From: Dendrolimus kikuchii
Lineage: Eukaryota > Arthropoda > Insecta > Lepidoptera > Lasiocampidae
Assembly: GCA_019925095.2 (NCBI GenBank)
Contig: CM034388.1
Coordinates: 5,292,501-5,356,500, forward strand
DNA length: 64,000 nt
Direction of reading: 5' to 3'
The notes under the pieces were generated by a model. The model was not told the origin of the DNA. It saw only the letters and a program-made list of their open reading frames with translations, and did no database searches. How positions within the stretch are numbered: the first letter of the stretch is position 1; the number at the start of each line of letters is the position of its first letter. The position numbers were made by a program, and so were the translations under genes. Shown piece after piece: positions 10,713 to 23,175 of this stretch.

Positions 10713-10860
10713 CCAGTGACCAGGTTTCAGTCTCCCTTAAGAGAGCAGCAGCGCATTTGTAGCAACTTTGGTGTTGCAAATGTCCATAGGCGATGGTAAC
10801 CGCTTTCCATCAAGTGGGCCGTCTGCCTGTCTGCTGATCTCCTGCAACAGAAAAAAAAGA
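10713..10860 (+). repeat. family G, 5'-truncated copy
   Basis: It starts inside the unit at 'CAGTGACCAGGTTTCAGTC' and runs to the A-rich tail. 5' truncation is typical of target-primed reverse transcription. Confidence 0.85.
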
Positions 10861-11271
10861 AACACTACATTTACGTTTTAGTATAATTGACATTTATTTA
10901 TATCCATTTTTTTTTAAATATATAAACACATTATTTTATAAAAAAAAAAATAGAAAACATTAATCTTTTATAAAACTACATGAAAAGTAAAATACATATT
11001 TAATATTAAAAAACTTTTAGCTCGCTGACAGCGGGACCTGCGATCTAACCACTACTGCTGGTTATTGGGTGTCGCTTTTACGTTTCACCGGATTTCAAAC
11101 CACAACGATTCTAACGAAGTTTCACTTAAAAAAATAATTATGGTTAATTGTAATAAATAATGCTTTTTAATCAATTTATTGATTTATCGGTACGCGTCCC
11201 TAAACTCTAGAAAATCAGAACGTCCCGCGCAAATCGGGACACCTGGCAACGCTAATTAGACGAAAGCTGGT

Positions 11272-11590
11272 TTTCTTTTTATTTTTTATTGCAGGAGTTC
11301 ATCAGACAGGCAGACGGTCCACTTTATAGAAAGCGATTACCATTGCCTATAGACATTTACAACACCAAAGGTGATACAAATGCGCTGCTGCTCTCTTAAG
11401 GGAGACTGGAACCTGGTCACTAATGCCGGCACACAACTCAAGGTTGTTATGGCGACATAGTTTAGACCAGGGGTGGTAGCCATCCAGTCAAGCAAATGCC
11501 CTACCACCTGCCTGTGGGTTATTAAGTCGCCTCTTACGACAGGCCGCCCTAAAGCAGGAAATTGCATTCTTTCTCCGTTCCTGCACGGAT
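11272..11590 (-). repeat. family G, full-length copy
   Basis: Both family ends are present on the minus strand, with the T run at the left as tail. The 129-residue frame over it is non-coding. Confidence 0.85.
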
Positions 11591-11594
11591 AAGA

Positions 11595-12765
11595 TGGTAG
11601 CGGTCGTTTAAAGCGCGAGGGATATTTATCGGCAAACTTGCGTGCGTTATATAGTTGAGCCGTTCTAACAAACGCCCCATTTAAAATTACATATAAATAG
11701 ATTTTTTCTATAGAAACGTAACACATGACAACGTTATGTTTGTCAGCTCTTTTTTTTATTAAATATTAGTGACGTGACCAGGAGAATAATGAATGTATAA
11801 TCGAAAAGTTTGAACATAAACCGTATATATAAGTAGAGATATAAGGCCAACACTGCACATGCACTTCTTCACAACACCAGCATGTAACAGATACAATCTA
11901 CATTAGTATAAGTTTAGTATTAAAATTAGAATAAATTAATATAATAAGTTATTCTTAAGGTACACCATAACATAAAGATCACTAAATTAATGTCACACAC
12001 AGTAACAAAAATAAACAATAAGCGTGTATGGACTCTAAAATCTTTCATAGAAATTAAGTTGTAAAAAAGGGTACGGATCTCGAGTCCGTAGAGATGTTAA
12101 TAATATTTAAAAACAAAAAAACATAAACCGTAATCATGTTATGTATATTTTCTACATTCCAAAGACAAAATAGCAACGAAACATAGTCTTTTTATTAATA
12201 AATTGTTTTATTTGAATTGATTCGCTAATGTTTAAGTAGTAAGGTAATCGAATAGAATAGAAACTTAGCAATAGATGTTACCTTGTTAAGATTTGGAATA
12301 TAATATATCTGAATATACTGCTTTAATAAAATGTTTGGCCTTGATTCTTATTTTTTTTTATTATACTATCATGAACAGTTGTGAAAGTTTTGCTCATATT
12401 GGCATGTTTGGTTACACAACGTCATTAACCATGACCATGAGGTGGCCGACCTTAAGAGCCCACCCTATTGGATCGTGCTGATGTCGAATAATCTAGACTT
12501 TTAATTTTTAAAACTTAGTTTCAATTTAAAGCAGAAAACTTAACCCTAATTAATAATAGCTATATTCTACCAATAATTTCTTAAAACTATAAGCACAATA
12601 CCGAACCATGATCACCGTCTTCTGTGGATTATAGATATAGCTACATATAGCCTATGCCTATTATCTAGATCGGTACACTAATTCAATGTTCGAAGTAGCC
12701 TTCTGATCACCTAAAGAGCCGATTAGATAGGTGTATTGCAAGCTAATAATTTTAATAATTTATTA
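11595..12765. other. no gene seen
   Basis: AT-rich sequence without recognised repeats or exons. Confidence 0.45.
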
Positions 12766-12771
12766 GAGCTC

Positions 12772-12890
12772 GGCAACGCGTTGGCGACACCCCTGGTGTT
12801 GCAAACGTCCATAGGTGACGTAAACCACTTTCCATCAGGTGGGTCGCGTCCGCCTGTTTGCCTACTTCAGGCAATAAAAAAAAGATTATT
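12772..12890 (+). repeat. Jockey/CR1-like LINE 3' end
   Basis: CTCGGCAACGCGTTGGCGAC, then GTTGCAAACGTCCATAGG and GCCTACTTCAGGCAATAAAA. It is related to the family G tail but is a different subfamily (like 9010-9125 and 56885-56970). Confidence 0.7.
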
Positions 12891-13028
12891 GTAAAGGCAC
12901 ATAGTCTCAAGACATCAAGGTCTAAACCTCTCAACAGCAAAAATCAGAAACAAGTAACTCTCATTACGTATTATATAATATATCTATTGTTTGAGTGATT
13001 CAGCCACTTAACACTCGTCGAAACATAT

Positions 13029-13230
13029 TGTTACGTATTTGCGGGATAGGAATTAAAATGTCTGAATTGAATGTACACAAAGATTACTTACTACAATTAC
13101 ACACACGTAATTCACAGTTCGTACAGATACGACCGAATATAACGAGTCCCAAACATGAAACAGAAAATCGTGATAACATAAATCGCACAAAGTCCGTCGT
13201 TATAAGATACTCGTTCCGAAAGTACACTAG
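13029..13230 (+). mobile_element. truncated LTR (family ATAT-LTR, copy 2)
   Basis: It begins TGTTACGTATTTGCGGG after ATAT (13025-13028) and matches the first ~200 bases of the other LTR copies (AATTAAAATG, then GCACAAAGTCCGTCG). The 3' part and its CA end are not found. It is diverged. Confidence 0.55.
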
Positions 13231-13234
13231 GTAG

Positions 13235-13870
13235 CACCTTCATTGCAGTTGAAACTCAACTTGAAAACTATAGTTCCTAAAAATGTGCAACGAAATGCAA
13301 ACAAAGAGAAGGATTTATGACGTATTACTGGGATACAACAAAGGGATTACCGCGATCATCTAAATTCGAAGGGGTATTAAAACACCTGTAAAGTATTATT
13401 ATTGGTTCGCAATAATATAGAAAACTGAAGTATAGAAAATAACAATATATAATTATTAAATTAATAATCTTAACACGAATTTCCAAAGAAATAATAGTTG
13501 TATTATTAATAACAATTGTTTGAGTATGCGCTTGAGATATTTTACTGTTGAAACGCAATACTATCACCATCCTGTTTTGCAGCAAGTGTGAATACATAGC
13601 GTATGGTTTGCAAAAATCTCAGATATTTATTCATTTTTGCAATTAGTGTGAATGTGTGTGTAAATAAACAGTGCGTAGGACGTACTCTTAATACGCTTGT
13701 AAATTTAGCGACCTCTCATTCTTCCGATTTTTCCAATTTCGTTTCACGGCTCATTGTATAAGGTGTTAAAAATATATATCAGGGTCAAATTACGTCTGTA
13801 TGTGTATTGATCGAATACAACAGGATATAGCATGGAAGAAGAATACAGGGAATTATAATAGCTTTTTAAA
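13235..13870. other. no gene seen
   Basis: AT-rich, no supportable feature. Confidence 0.45.
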
Positions 13871-13873
13871 ATA

Positions 13874-14314
13874 CAGTGCAAACACCATATAACGTCACTC
13901 GATTTAACGACACCCTCCCTTAAGCGCCGAAATCACTTGACTTTGGTTTGTTTAGCTCGTCTTCCATACAATGATACACTATATAGCATTACACCCACTC
14001 TTAATAACGACAACAATTAAGTAATAAAAAGTACCTTTTAACTTGACAAAATTAGTAAAAACTGTACAGCTCTGTACGTTATTGTATCGCTTTATTATCC
14101 TATCCTATAATAAACTTGACTGTCGGCATAATGCATACCGAAATTTTTAAGAAATTCCGAAATACCGAAATTTCTAGGTACTTTCTTTATCACCAAGATG
14201 CCTCAATATGGCAAGTAAAACATACAACAAAAATACTGGTGCAACAAAAAACATCAGACTCTCTCTTCTCTCCATTTAAAGACAATTCTCGTTGGTCGTT
14301 ATATAGAGTTTACA
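13874..14314. mobile_element. TA-flanked MITE with CAGTGTAAACTC ends, copy 1
   Basis: The left end CAGTGCAAACACCATATAAC is preceded by TA; the right end reads GTTATATAGAGTTTAC, the inverse of the family start, with its last bases decayed. The interior matches 18939-19413 for most of its length. The ends and TA target fit a Tc1/mariner-superfamily (possibly pogo-like) non-autonomous element. No transposase is present. Confidence 0.75.
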
Positions 14315-14441
14315 TAACTCTAAAAATTCTCAGTCATGACCAGTTGGCGTCGCAGGGCATTCTTCTCTCGCTTTTTGACATTTTATTATTTTAAAGAAAG
14401 AAAATAATATTTATTTAGAGTTATATAAAACAGAATAGGCC

Positions 14442-14495
14442 ACTGTAAACGATTTCCATCAGGTAGGCCGCCTGCCTGTCTGCGGTACTACAGCT
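14442..14495 (+). repeat. LINE-tail fragment (family G type)
   Basis: A short match: GATTTCCATCAGGTAGGCC then GCCTGCCTGTCTGC. Confidence 0.6.
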
Positions 14496-17400
14496 ATTTA
14501 AAAAACACCAGTTGTGTTGTTGAATCATTTTTGTTAATAAATAATATAGATCACAAAAAAGTTTAATAAAAATATATTTTTTTTCGCTTAAACTAAAAAG
14601 TTATATCAAGCACACGGCTGAAGCTACGATGAGTGACATGAGAAACTACCATAGTGACGTCACAAGTGCGCTCGGGTTTGTTTAAAATTTTTATGTGATA
14701 ATTATTATTTTCAATTTGATATAACTTTTTAATTATAGTCAAAAAATCTATAATATTATAAAATTCTAAACATACTCTCTGTACATTGAAGCTATTTAAA
14801 AAAACCAACTGGAATAGACTATTAAAACGAGGGACAACAAGATGCAATTTTTTTAGATTTCTTACAGTTTGTTGGTTTGTTTGTTTGTTCGGGATTCACG
14901 TAAAAACTACTGGGCTGATTTCGATGCGGTTTTCGCTAATCGCCAGCAAATTCTTAGACTTAAAATCTGCGCTACTTTTTATCTTAGGAATCTCGCGGGA
15001 ATTTTTCTGTGAATGATTTAAAATGTCCAGATAAAGAAAACTAATTCCAATGTGATTTTTTTCATAAAATAAAAACAGTTTGCTATAAAAGTTACACATA
15101 TGAATTTATTACAAAAAAAAGTTTTAACAACTCAATTGGTCTCAAAACAGGAATGCCGAAGACCGCGCGAAATGTTGAAGAAAAAGTAGAAAAACCGACC
15201 CTGGGCGTCGAAGCGAACACTCCTTATACAACCGGGATTTAACGCTCAGATGATGAAAATTATTAAAAGCAATACGTTTAGATTAATAAAAAATTGAAAA
15301 TAGATTTATACGACTTCCTATAATCACTGATTTGGCCCAAATTCTTTTTTCTTTGACAGCCTAAATAAATTATGCTTAGATTCTTTAATTTACTACTACC
15401 TTGACAAACTCTGTACAAGTAACACAATTTCCTAAAAAAAAAAATGGTAAGATAAAACAACCCGATTTTAGTTATCTAGGATTTAGGAGATATTAGCAGT
15501 ATTATATTTTTACTGGGCTATTTAATTTTATTTATTGCTATTTTCTGCATAGTTTTTCATCGTCATGGTAAGTGGATAAACCACTATTAACCTTTTCTAT
15601 ATCATACAATATAGGTGTTATTTTATTTGCACACTACAAATATATACATACCTACATTTTCATATATTTTCAAAAATAAAAGTTTTTTCTATAAGTGATA
15701 TGGTATTATCCATAATTAGAGTATATTCTCTGCAACACCTTTAATTTCTGTTAATAAAGATTTTATAAACTACATAAATTGAACAACAAATCAGTGAAGA
15801 GGTTTTCGAAAATGTTAAACATATTTTCGTGATGAATCCGGTATTCGGTATAGAAACATAAATACAAACAAGATCGATTATAATTTTTAAATAAATTTAA
15901 AAATTATTTGTAAAACAGGTTATTTCAGATTTTTCATTCGGTGTTTAGCTTTGTGTCTGCCTGTGTATATATATTATGCGAATTTTATAAAAGACATGGT
16001 GTTATTACGCGCGGAACCATTACGTGTCTTAATGCCGATGAAACAAGGCGACTTTGCGATAACGCATTGAATCATCTATTCATCGCGTTAGTACCGTGAT
16101 TTTGAATTTCGAAAAAAGAACTTCCTATTTATATTATCTGTGACAATTCGTTTTTTTAAATTTAATAGACTGTTGTGTTCAGTGTGCATTGAGGTCTGTG
16201 GTGTTTTATATAAATAGTTCCTTTTTTCATTTAAAATAATACATGTTATTTAACAAAAGTTAGTTCTAATCAATAAAACAGAAAGTTTAGTTTCATTATT
16301 ATTATTTTCATATAAACATAATTAATGAAAATTAAATTGTTTTTATAAATAGTGTAAGAACAGTGCCAATGTAAAACGTGCTCAGAAGGCTACTAAGTAT
16401 AACGTTTTTAAAAATACCTCTAGTTGAAATTAATCTTGTACCGGTTTAATTAATATATCACGTATGAGTAGTTAAAATGACATTTTCATATTAAATATGA
16501 ACATTCACACTTTATTTTGTAATTAATTGTAAGTACTGAACAGTTATACGATTTAATAGTATTAGTAATTAAATAAATAAAATTAATAAAACTTTATATT
16601 AACAATAATTGTCAACAAAATAAAATATACGAATAAAAAATCATAAACAGACTTCGGTCTTAAAGCATATTTACGCTTAAAAATAAATAATATTGAAATT
16701 TTAAACTTTAAAAAAACGGTGACATGCGAGTGACATTATGATTTGAAAATCGAAGTTTCTACGTGTTTTTGAATTGAGAACGTGATGTAAAAATACACTT
16801 GCATTTATATTTAAACAATAATTTTAAAGTTCTTACGTACTTTTATCAGTGTTCTGTTGTAGATGATTTTATATAGGTGTTGTTGTTAGTAATGTTTATT
16901 AGGTCAGGTCATTGTAACCCATCCATTTTCTTATTGTTCGACATAGGTATATAATACATCTGATATGTGCGAAGCAGTCTGCAATCTATGAAAGGTTCCT
17001 TAATAGTGATAAACGCTTTATTTGATTACGGAATCATAAGAAAATGTTTAATCAAAAACATCTGAAATATCATATCTCAAAATCTGCTGTAAGGGGTTTT
17101 GATGAAATAAATACATTTTGAAATTATTTTTGGAACTCAACCCTACAGCCCCAAATTTTTTCAGATATTTTTACTTCATAGTTTTTATTTTTCTACCTAA
17201 ATACAATTATTGTTTTAAACAATCAATATTTTACGACTATTGTTCATTCTTAGTCGATATTGTATATTAATACAAAATAGAATTGCACAACAAAATATAA
17301 TTATTCTAGCCAACAGCTAATTGTCTTTTCTATTCCTATAAATATGGCTTAAACCAGTAGTCGCTTTTAACCAGTCTCAATAAATTGTAGTTTTGAAGTT

Positions 17401-17890
17401 GTAGAAGAATTGTTAAGTGAATAGGGGCCGTTGTTGAAATTTAGTGGTTAAATCACATTGTCTGTCATTACATTGATATAGGTTTTTGAGCCTGCACCGT
17501 TTAATGGTTTTTTTCTGACTAAGGTATGACTCTATTCAAGTATTCATTTATTATATTCATCAAATAAAAATTGTCTATGAGCCAAATTATAACCTGTCTA
17601 AATACAAGAGTGCACCAATCGTATTATAATCATTCATACAACTGTCATTTTTAATACGACGACTTTCAGCTAAGCATTGCGGAAGGCGAAAGATGCTTGA
17701 AGTTCCTTATATCGGCTAATTTGAATTCGGCTATGTACTTATACATAGTGTACTAATGTCAGTAATACCTTAATATCCAACACTAACAACTGGTTTAAAA
17801 AGAGGAAGTGTTGTGCCAAACACTTGTATAAATAAATTAATCTTATTTTAGATCAGTTTTAAGTTGTCTATGTTATTTATAATCATTAAA
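14495..17890. other. gene-poor AT-rich stretch with minor repeat scraps
   Basis: No exon is supported. 14625-14690 (GAAGCTACGATGAGTGACAT) resembles 8700-8760. 14750-14812 is the inverse of 41465-41528 (GTACATTGAAGCTATTTAAA), so a dispersed repeat lies here. 14880-14950 contains a Helitron-like 'CGTAAAAACTACTGGGCTGA' block. 17645-17700 has a possible RTE LINE scrap. The rest looks unique. Confidence 0.45.
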
Positions 17891-18555
17891 ATATTCATGC
17901 TACCAAAATTTGATGTTAAGGCTTGTAGCAACGCCAACGTTCCTGAAGTTCATTACTGATTTTTCGGGTCATAGCGGGGATTCCTTAGACGCGGTCATTT
18001 TTCAGATGCATTATTATTTTATTGTACATACAAAAAATATTAGTATTAGAAAAAAATTAAGTCAAATTATTTATTTCTCTTTTATAAAATAACCAGTTTT
18101 GAAAAATATTAAAGGAATTAAATGGTTTCATGTCAATAATTTTTAGGTGATTAAGTGATTTTTTTCTTCTCATAAAATAACTATATAAAAATTATGAAAC
18201 AACCACGTTATCATATAATATCGTGAAGATTGAAGATTTTTCTGTAAATTTTTGATCAGTAATAACTAAAGAGTTGTTTAGTTTGAACTTGTTTAGTTTG
18301 CACCCCTTTTTCGACCTTTTGCGGCAAGAGGAGCCTTAAAGTAAGTTGATAAGCCTCGTTAAGCCTCACCGACTGTTAGACAGTGCCTTAAGACGAAAGT
18401 CATTTAGCAATGCCTCCTAGCCATTATGAGTTGCGTTGCCCAGACGTGGACCAATGACAAGGGCTGAGAAATGGCTGGTTTAAACAAATAAAATCGTTCA
18501 AGGGGTTATAAAGCCAGTTATGTTACGTGTTTCTCTTCTGAGTAAAATTAATAGG

Positions 18556-18720
18556 GCTATAGTGGCCGCTTTTAGAGAAACGTTTATAGAAATTGACACT
18601 TGTCTAGATATACCAGTTGCACTATATTTTGATACTGACATATTCGTAATACGAATCTTCAAAAGCAGTCGTTTTAGGTCGTTAGTAATTAGAATGTTCC
18701 CAAAAGAAATATGTAACTTG
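18556..18720 (+). repeat. repeat family K, copy 1
   Basis: It matches the inverse of 20290-20420 and 33826-33960; shared text includes 'GTCTAGATATACCAGTTGC' and 'AAGCAGTCG'. The class is unknown; a small DNA transposon derivative is possible. Confidence 0.5.
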
Positions 18721-18938
18721 TAAAGTTAGTGAGTCGAAGTGGCAGTGGATCAGTCATGTCTGTCGCAAGACCGATAGCCGATGAAGCACTGATGGAACAA
18801 ATGTCCTGGGGCTCAATTCTGGTACTACTATCTTGTCAGTTACCGGACACTATCATCTCAAATGTAGATTTGCCTGGTTTCGGTATTCTATTAATTCCAA
18901 GTGGCATGCCACGACGTCACTGTCTTATAATATAAATA

Positions 18939-19413
18939 AAGTGTAAACTCTATGTAACGTCACTCGATTTAACGACAAACTCCCTCAAGCGTCGAAATCA
19001 CATGGCTTTGGATGGTTTAGCTTGTCTTCCATACAATGATACACTCTATATAACGTTACACCCACTCTCAATAACGACAGCAGTTAAGTAATAAAAAGTA
19101 CCTTCTAGATTGCCAAAATTAGTAAAAACTGCGCAGCTGTGTACTTTGTTTTATCGCTTTATTATCCTATCCCATGATAAACTCGACAGTCGGCATCGTG
19201 CATACCGAAATTTCTAAGTACTTCCTTTATCACCAAGGTGCCTCAATATCGCAAGATATGAATAATTTAGGAAAAAAAAATACTACAAATTTACTAGTGC
19301 AGGAAAAGACGTCAGACAAAAATAACAACAGACTTCTCTCAATTAACAACAACTCGTTATAACTCCATAAAATGCACAGTTCCTTCAGTGTCGTTATATA
19401 GAGTTTACACTGT
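18939..19413. mobile_element. TA-flanked MITE with CAGTGTAAACTC ends, copy 2
   Basis: Nearly intact: the left end AAGTGTAAACTCTATGTAAC (first C changed to A) and the right end GTTATATAGAGTTTACACTG are inverse of each other, flanked by TA at 18937-18938 and 19414-19415. It is 475 bp. Its interior is homologous to 13874-14314. Confidence 0.8.
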
Positions 19414-19624
19414 ATTTATAAGCGAAAGCTCTTAAAATTAATGTTTACAATTTTTGGTAGCTTTTAAATTTTCACATCAGCTAACGCCATACCTGCTAGT
19501 TGTAATGCCATTTTTTTCCACTATTATTTCGCAGCGACAATATCGAAAAAATATTGTGAATGAAATGCGGCCGATTTAAAAGCGAAACGATCAAACTATT
19601 TTATTCGTGCATCTCTAATGTTTA

Positions 19625-19684
19625 AACTGTTCATGTTGTATTTTATCCTATGAATAACTTTTATCTGATGATTGAGAAATCGGC
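19625..19684. repeat. partial MITE with GGGCCGATTT end
   Basis: Only the right half of the family is present, ending TTGAGAAATCGGCC and followed by TTA. Confidence 0.5.
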
Positions 19685-19939
19685 CTTAATTGAAAACGAA
19701 TTTTTGACACTATCGTAATGGAACCGTACTTTGAATACCTTCGTAACGCCAAGATATCGAAATAGCAGAATTGGGACCCTGGAGTGGAGATCGCTTCTCG
19801 GTAAACCTAGCGTAAGACGGTCTCCAACCCAGTGGACTGGCTACCTGCACAATGCACAAGTTTGTCGGTTGGGCTGGATATGGAAAAAGGAGGTTTGGGA
19901 TATGTTGCACAAACTAGATGAGGTCGTCTAGAGAACTGC

Positions 19940-20420
19940 GATTAGACTCGTATTACGAAGACAAGTATCAAAATCATTTTATCCGTGCAGGAACGGAAAA
20001 AGAATACAATTTCTTGCGGCCGGGCGGCCTGTCGTAAGAGGCGACTTAACAACCCACAGCCAAGTGGTAGGGCATTTGCCCGACTGGATGGCTACCACTC
20101 CTGGTCTAAAGTATGTCGCCATAGCAACCTAGAGTTGTGTTCCGGCATTAGTGACCAGGTTCCAGTCTCCCTTAAGAGAGCAGCAGCGCATTTGTAGCAC
20201 CTTTGGTGTTGCAGGTGGCCATAGGCGATGGTAACCGCTTTCCATCAAGTGGATCGTCTGCCTGTCTGCTGATCTCGTGCAATAAAAAAATGGAATTTTA
20301 TAATATGCCTTACAGCTACCAGTATATCTAGGCTCGTTTCAATTTCACTAAGCGATTCTTCAAAAGCGGCGGTTATAGGATCCCTGATTACGAATCTGTG
20401 TACATTTTTATTTACATCTA
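19940..20420 (-). repeat. repeat family K, copy 2, split by a family G insertion
   Basis: 19940-19980 (GACAAGTATCAAAATCA) and 20290-20420 (CAGTATATCTAGGCTCGTTT) are contiguous in the copy at 33826-33960. The family G unit at 19981-20289 lies between them. Confidence 0.55.
19981..20289 (+). repeat. family G, full-length copy
   Basis: It starts ATCCGTGCAGGAACGG and ends in an A run after CTCGTGCAAT. It is one of the best-preserved copies and is inserted in a family K repeat. Confidence 0.9.
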
Positions 20421-20814
20421 AAACTGAACAAATACAATACAGAAAACTTAACTTGATTTTATATATGTTACTAAGCAATTGTATGGAAATAGATATAATG
20501 TTTTTAAGTGCTTTTTTGTTAAGTACCAAAGAATAGTTAGTTGCACCCATTTTAAAAGATTTTAACGAGCTTTAATTAGGATGTGCAATGTAAAAAATGC
20601 CACAAAAAGATTAAATAATTAGATATAATTGTATTGATTTAATCAATATGTATAGTTGTATACCTATATACTGTATTCAAGGAACGCTGAGACAAGTTGC
20701 AAACAAACCTTTTACATAGGTCACTTTCAAATTTGTAAAAATATAAATTTGAAAAACTAATAAAGGAAAAACACTAGTAAAACTTGAAATAATAACAATT
20801 TAGTACTATGTATC

Positions 20815-20995
20815 CCGTACTTACTTTACTACTTTTAATTTGAACACCATAAATAACTCATCGTTTTGTTGTATTTTTTTTTCATTTTAAATAATTTATA
20901 AATTAAAAATGGTAGTACTTACTTTATTACTTTGAATTTGAACACCATAAATAACTCATCGTTTTGTTGTATTTTTTTTCATTTTAAATATTTTT
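20815..20995 (+). repeat. direct tandem duplication (~100 bp x 2)
   Basis: The block with 'TTTGAACACCATAAATAACT' and 'CATCGTTTTGTTGTATTTTT' is repeated once, about 100 bases later, with few differences, and the second copy abuts a family G tail. Confidence 0.75.
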
Positions 20996-21291
20996 TTATT
21001 TTATTGCATGAGATCAGCAGATAGGCAGACGGCCCACTTGATGGAAAGCGGTTACCATCGCCTATGAACATTTTCAACAGCAAAGTTGCTACACATGTGC
21101 TGCTGCTCTCTTAAGGGAAACTGGAATCTGGTCACAACTCAAGGTTGTTATGGCGACATACTTTAGACCAGGGGTGGTAGCCATCCAGTCGGGCAAATGC
21201 CCTACCACCTCGCTGTGGGTTGTTAAGTCGGCTCTTACGACAGGCCGCCCGGCCGCAGGAAATTGTATTCTTTCCCCGTTCCTGCACGGAT
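20992..21291 (-). repeat. family G copy with small internal deletion
   Basis: Minus-strand copy with the T-rich tail at the left. The stretch between 'CTGGTCAC' and 'AACTCAAGG' is missing about 12 bases relative to other copies. Confidence 0.85.
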
Positions 21292-21294
21292 AAG

Positions 21295-22420
21295 AATAAT
21301 AATAAGTTATAAATTAAAATGTTACATGTTAAAAAAGATGTAATTCTCAAAGTCGGCACGTTCTTTTAATACTACGAAATTATAGAGTACATACATAGAG
21401 TTAGTACAAATATATCACATTTTAATGTGTCATTTTGTCATTTGTCTAGTTATATCCACCATCTTTACTATTGTAATCGGTCAACTTGTTGATGTGACAG
21501 TCCGTTTTTCAGGACAGTTTCGTTTATTTCTTTTTATTCTCTTGTTCTTTTTCTTAAGTTTCTCCTTGTGTTATGTTTTCAGTTATTTGTTTATTGCTAT
21601 CCTTTTGTTTAACAAATCAATTATTGCACAGCGCCATCTATTGGCTTGTAGGTGTTCCACTACAGAGACATTAGTAGGTACCCTACATTTAATTAAAAAA
21701 TAATAAAGTTTGAGAAACAATGTTTTCTTTGTTTGCACTTTGTCTCATGCCAATATTATAATCGCGTAATATATTTGACTTGGTCGGTTGGATCGTAGAC
21801 GAGGCGTTTTTAAAAAATCTTTAAATGCAGTTTTACTTACTTCTAAAAATAAAAGATTGTTTCCATTGAGCAAAATATCCTATCTAAAATATTTAAAGGA
21901 CATACATCTCCTTGTGGTATAGCTTTGGGACACACGGTACACGGCGTGTACGCCATGTTCAACATCATATTGGACATTACATACTCGCGCTGTCCATTTC
22001 CCTCCCCACTTTCCTGCTTGCTGCCGTATAAGTGGGCATAATACAATGAAGGGTAACATTCATGTTTAAAAGAGGTGGACACATTATTATTAAAATTCTA
22101 ACAGCCATAGTAAATACACAAATTATGTCGTTGATACGAGGTTTCTAGTAATTTGTTAATTTGCTTTTAATTGCATTATTAATTATAATTAACTGTTTGT
22201 TTTTAGTCAGTATTTCGTATATAACAGTGAGTTTCATTTTGGTACTAAGAAACTATTACACAACGTATACGTGACTGAAAAATTGAAAGAAAGGGATTGT
22301 TTGCTTAAGGGTCATTAGATATTGTGTATATATACCCTGCATGTTATTATTCAAATGCATATAAAATGATATTTGTTGCATTATCGCATATATAACAGTC
22401 TATTTCAAATAGTCTATAGT
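21295..22420. other. no gene supported
   Basis: The hydrophobic frame at 21425-21703 has no splice or family support, and its end overlaps a 'CAGCGCCATCTATTGG' repeat-like motif. The minus frame at 21843-22082 is not recognised. Confidence 0.4.
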
Positions 22421-22424
22421 TTTT

Positions 22425-22696
22425 ATCCATGCAGGAACGGAGAAAGAATACAATTTCCTGCGGCCGGGCGGGCTGTCGTAACACGGCGACTAAATAACCC
22501 ACATCCAGGTGGTAGGGCATTTGCCCGACTGGATGGCTACCACCCCTGGTCTAAAGCATGCTGCCATAACAGACTCACTTAAGAGAGCAGCAGCGCATTT
22601 GTAGCACCTTTGGTGTTGCAAATGTCCATAGACGATGGTAACCGCTTTCCATCCAGTGGGCCGTCTGCCTGTCTGCTGAACTCCTGCAATAAAAAA
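22425..22696 (+). repeat. family G copy with internal deletion
   Basis: It has both family ends but lacks about 40 bases between 'GCCATAACA' and 'ACTTAAGAGAGC'. Confidence 0.85.
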
Positions 22697-22699
22697 AAT

Positions 22700-22944
22700 T
22701 AGTAACGGAGAAAGAATACAATTTCTTGCGGCTAGTCGGCCTGTCGTAGTAGGTCAGGTGGTAGGATATTTACCCGTCTAGATGGGTACCACCCGTGGTT
22801 TCGAGTAAGCCGCCATAACAACCTTGAGTTCCGGCATTAGTGGCCACGTTTCAGACTCCCTTTAGAGAGCGGCAGCACATTGTAGCACCTTTAGTGATGC
22901 AAATGTCCATAGGTGATGGTAACCGCCTGTCTGCTGAATTTATG
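22700..22944 (+). repeat. family G copy, head-to-tail with the previous one
   Basis: It begins a few bases into the unit (AACGGAGAAAGAATAC) directly after the A tail of the preceding copy, and is more diverged. The A-rich tail region is missing. Confidence 0.8.
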
Positions 22945-22974
22945 TTTTAAAACAAAGAATTGTATGGGAGAATT

Positions 22975-23175
22975 GATTTGAAATTGAGAGACTGGGTTAC
23001 TTTATTGAAGTTTTAGTAACGATTCCTAAGGATTTCTAGTAATAAATATAGCTTATATTAATCTGGGATAATATAGTATTCTAATAGTGAAAGAATTTTT
23101 GAAATAAGTAAAGTAGTTTTTGAGTTTATCCGCTACAAAAATACAAATCTTTCCTCTTTATTATAGTAGTATAGA
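22975..23175 (-). mobile_element. Helitron-like family C, copy 3 (diverged)
   Basis: It shares 'TTTTAGTAACGATTCCTAA' and the right end AGTAGTATAGATA with copy 2. It is very diverged. Confidence 0.4.

Larger units (their letters stand above)
18360..19935 (+). pseudogene. RTE-type LINE ORF2 C-terminus in three separated pieces
   Basis: Three plus-strand pieces occur in family order: a CLLAIM...AQTWT and MLRVSLLSKIN region (about 18400-18557), SKWQWISHVCRKTDSR (18735-18782), and LEWRSLLGKPSVRRSPTQWT onward (about 19770-19930). The gaps hold a family K repeat (18556-18720) and a TA-flanked MITE (18939-19413). One LINE copy split by later insertions is the simplest reading; separate fragments are possible. 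Confidence 0.6.

Noticed and set aside
21425..21703. Hydrophobic 92-codon frame resembling a membrane protein
   Set aside because: It is T-rich sequence, where hydrophobic codons are expected; there is no family match and no splice signals.
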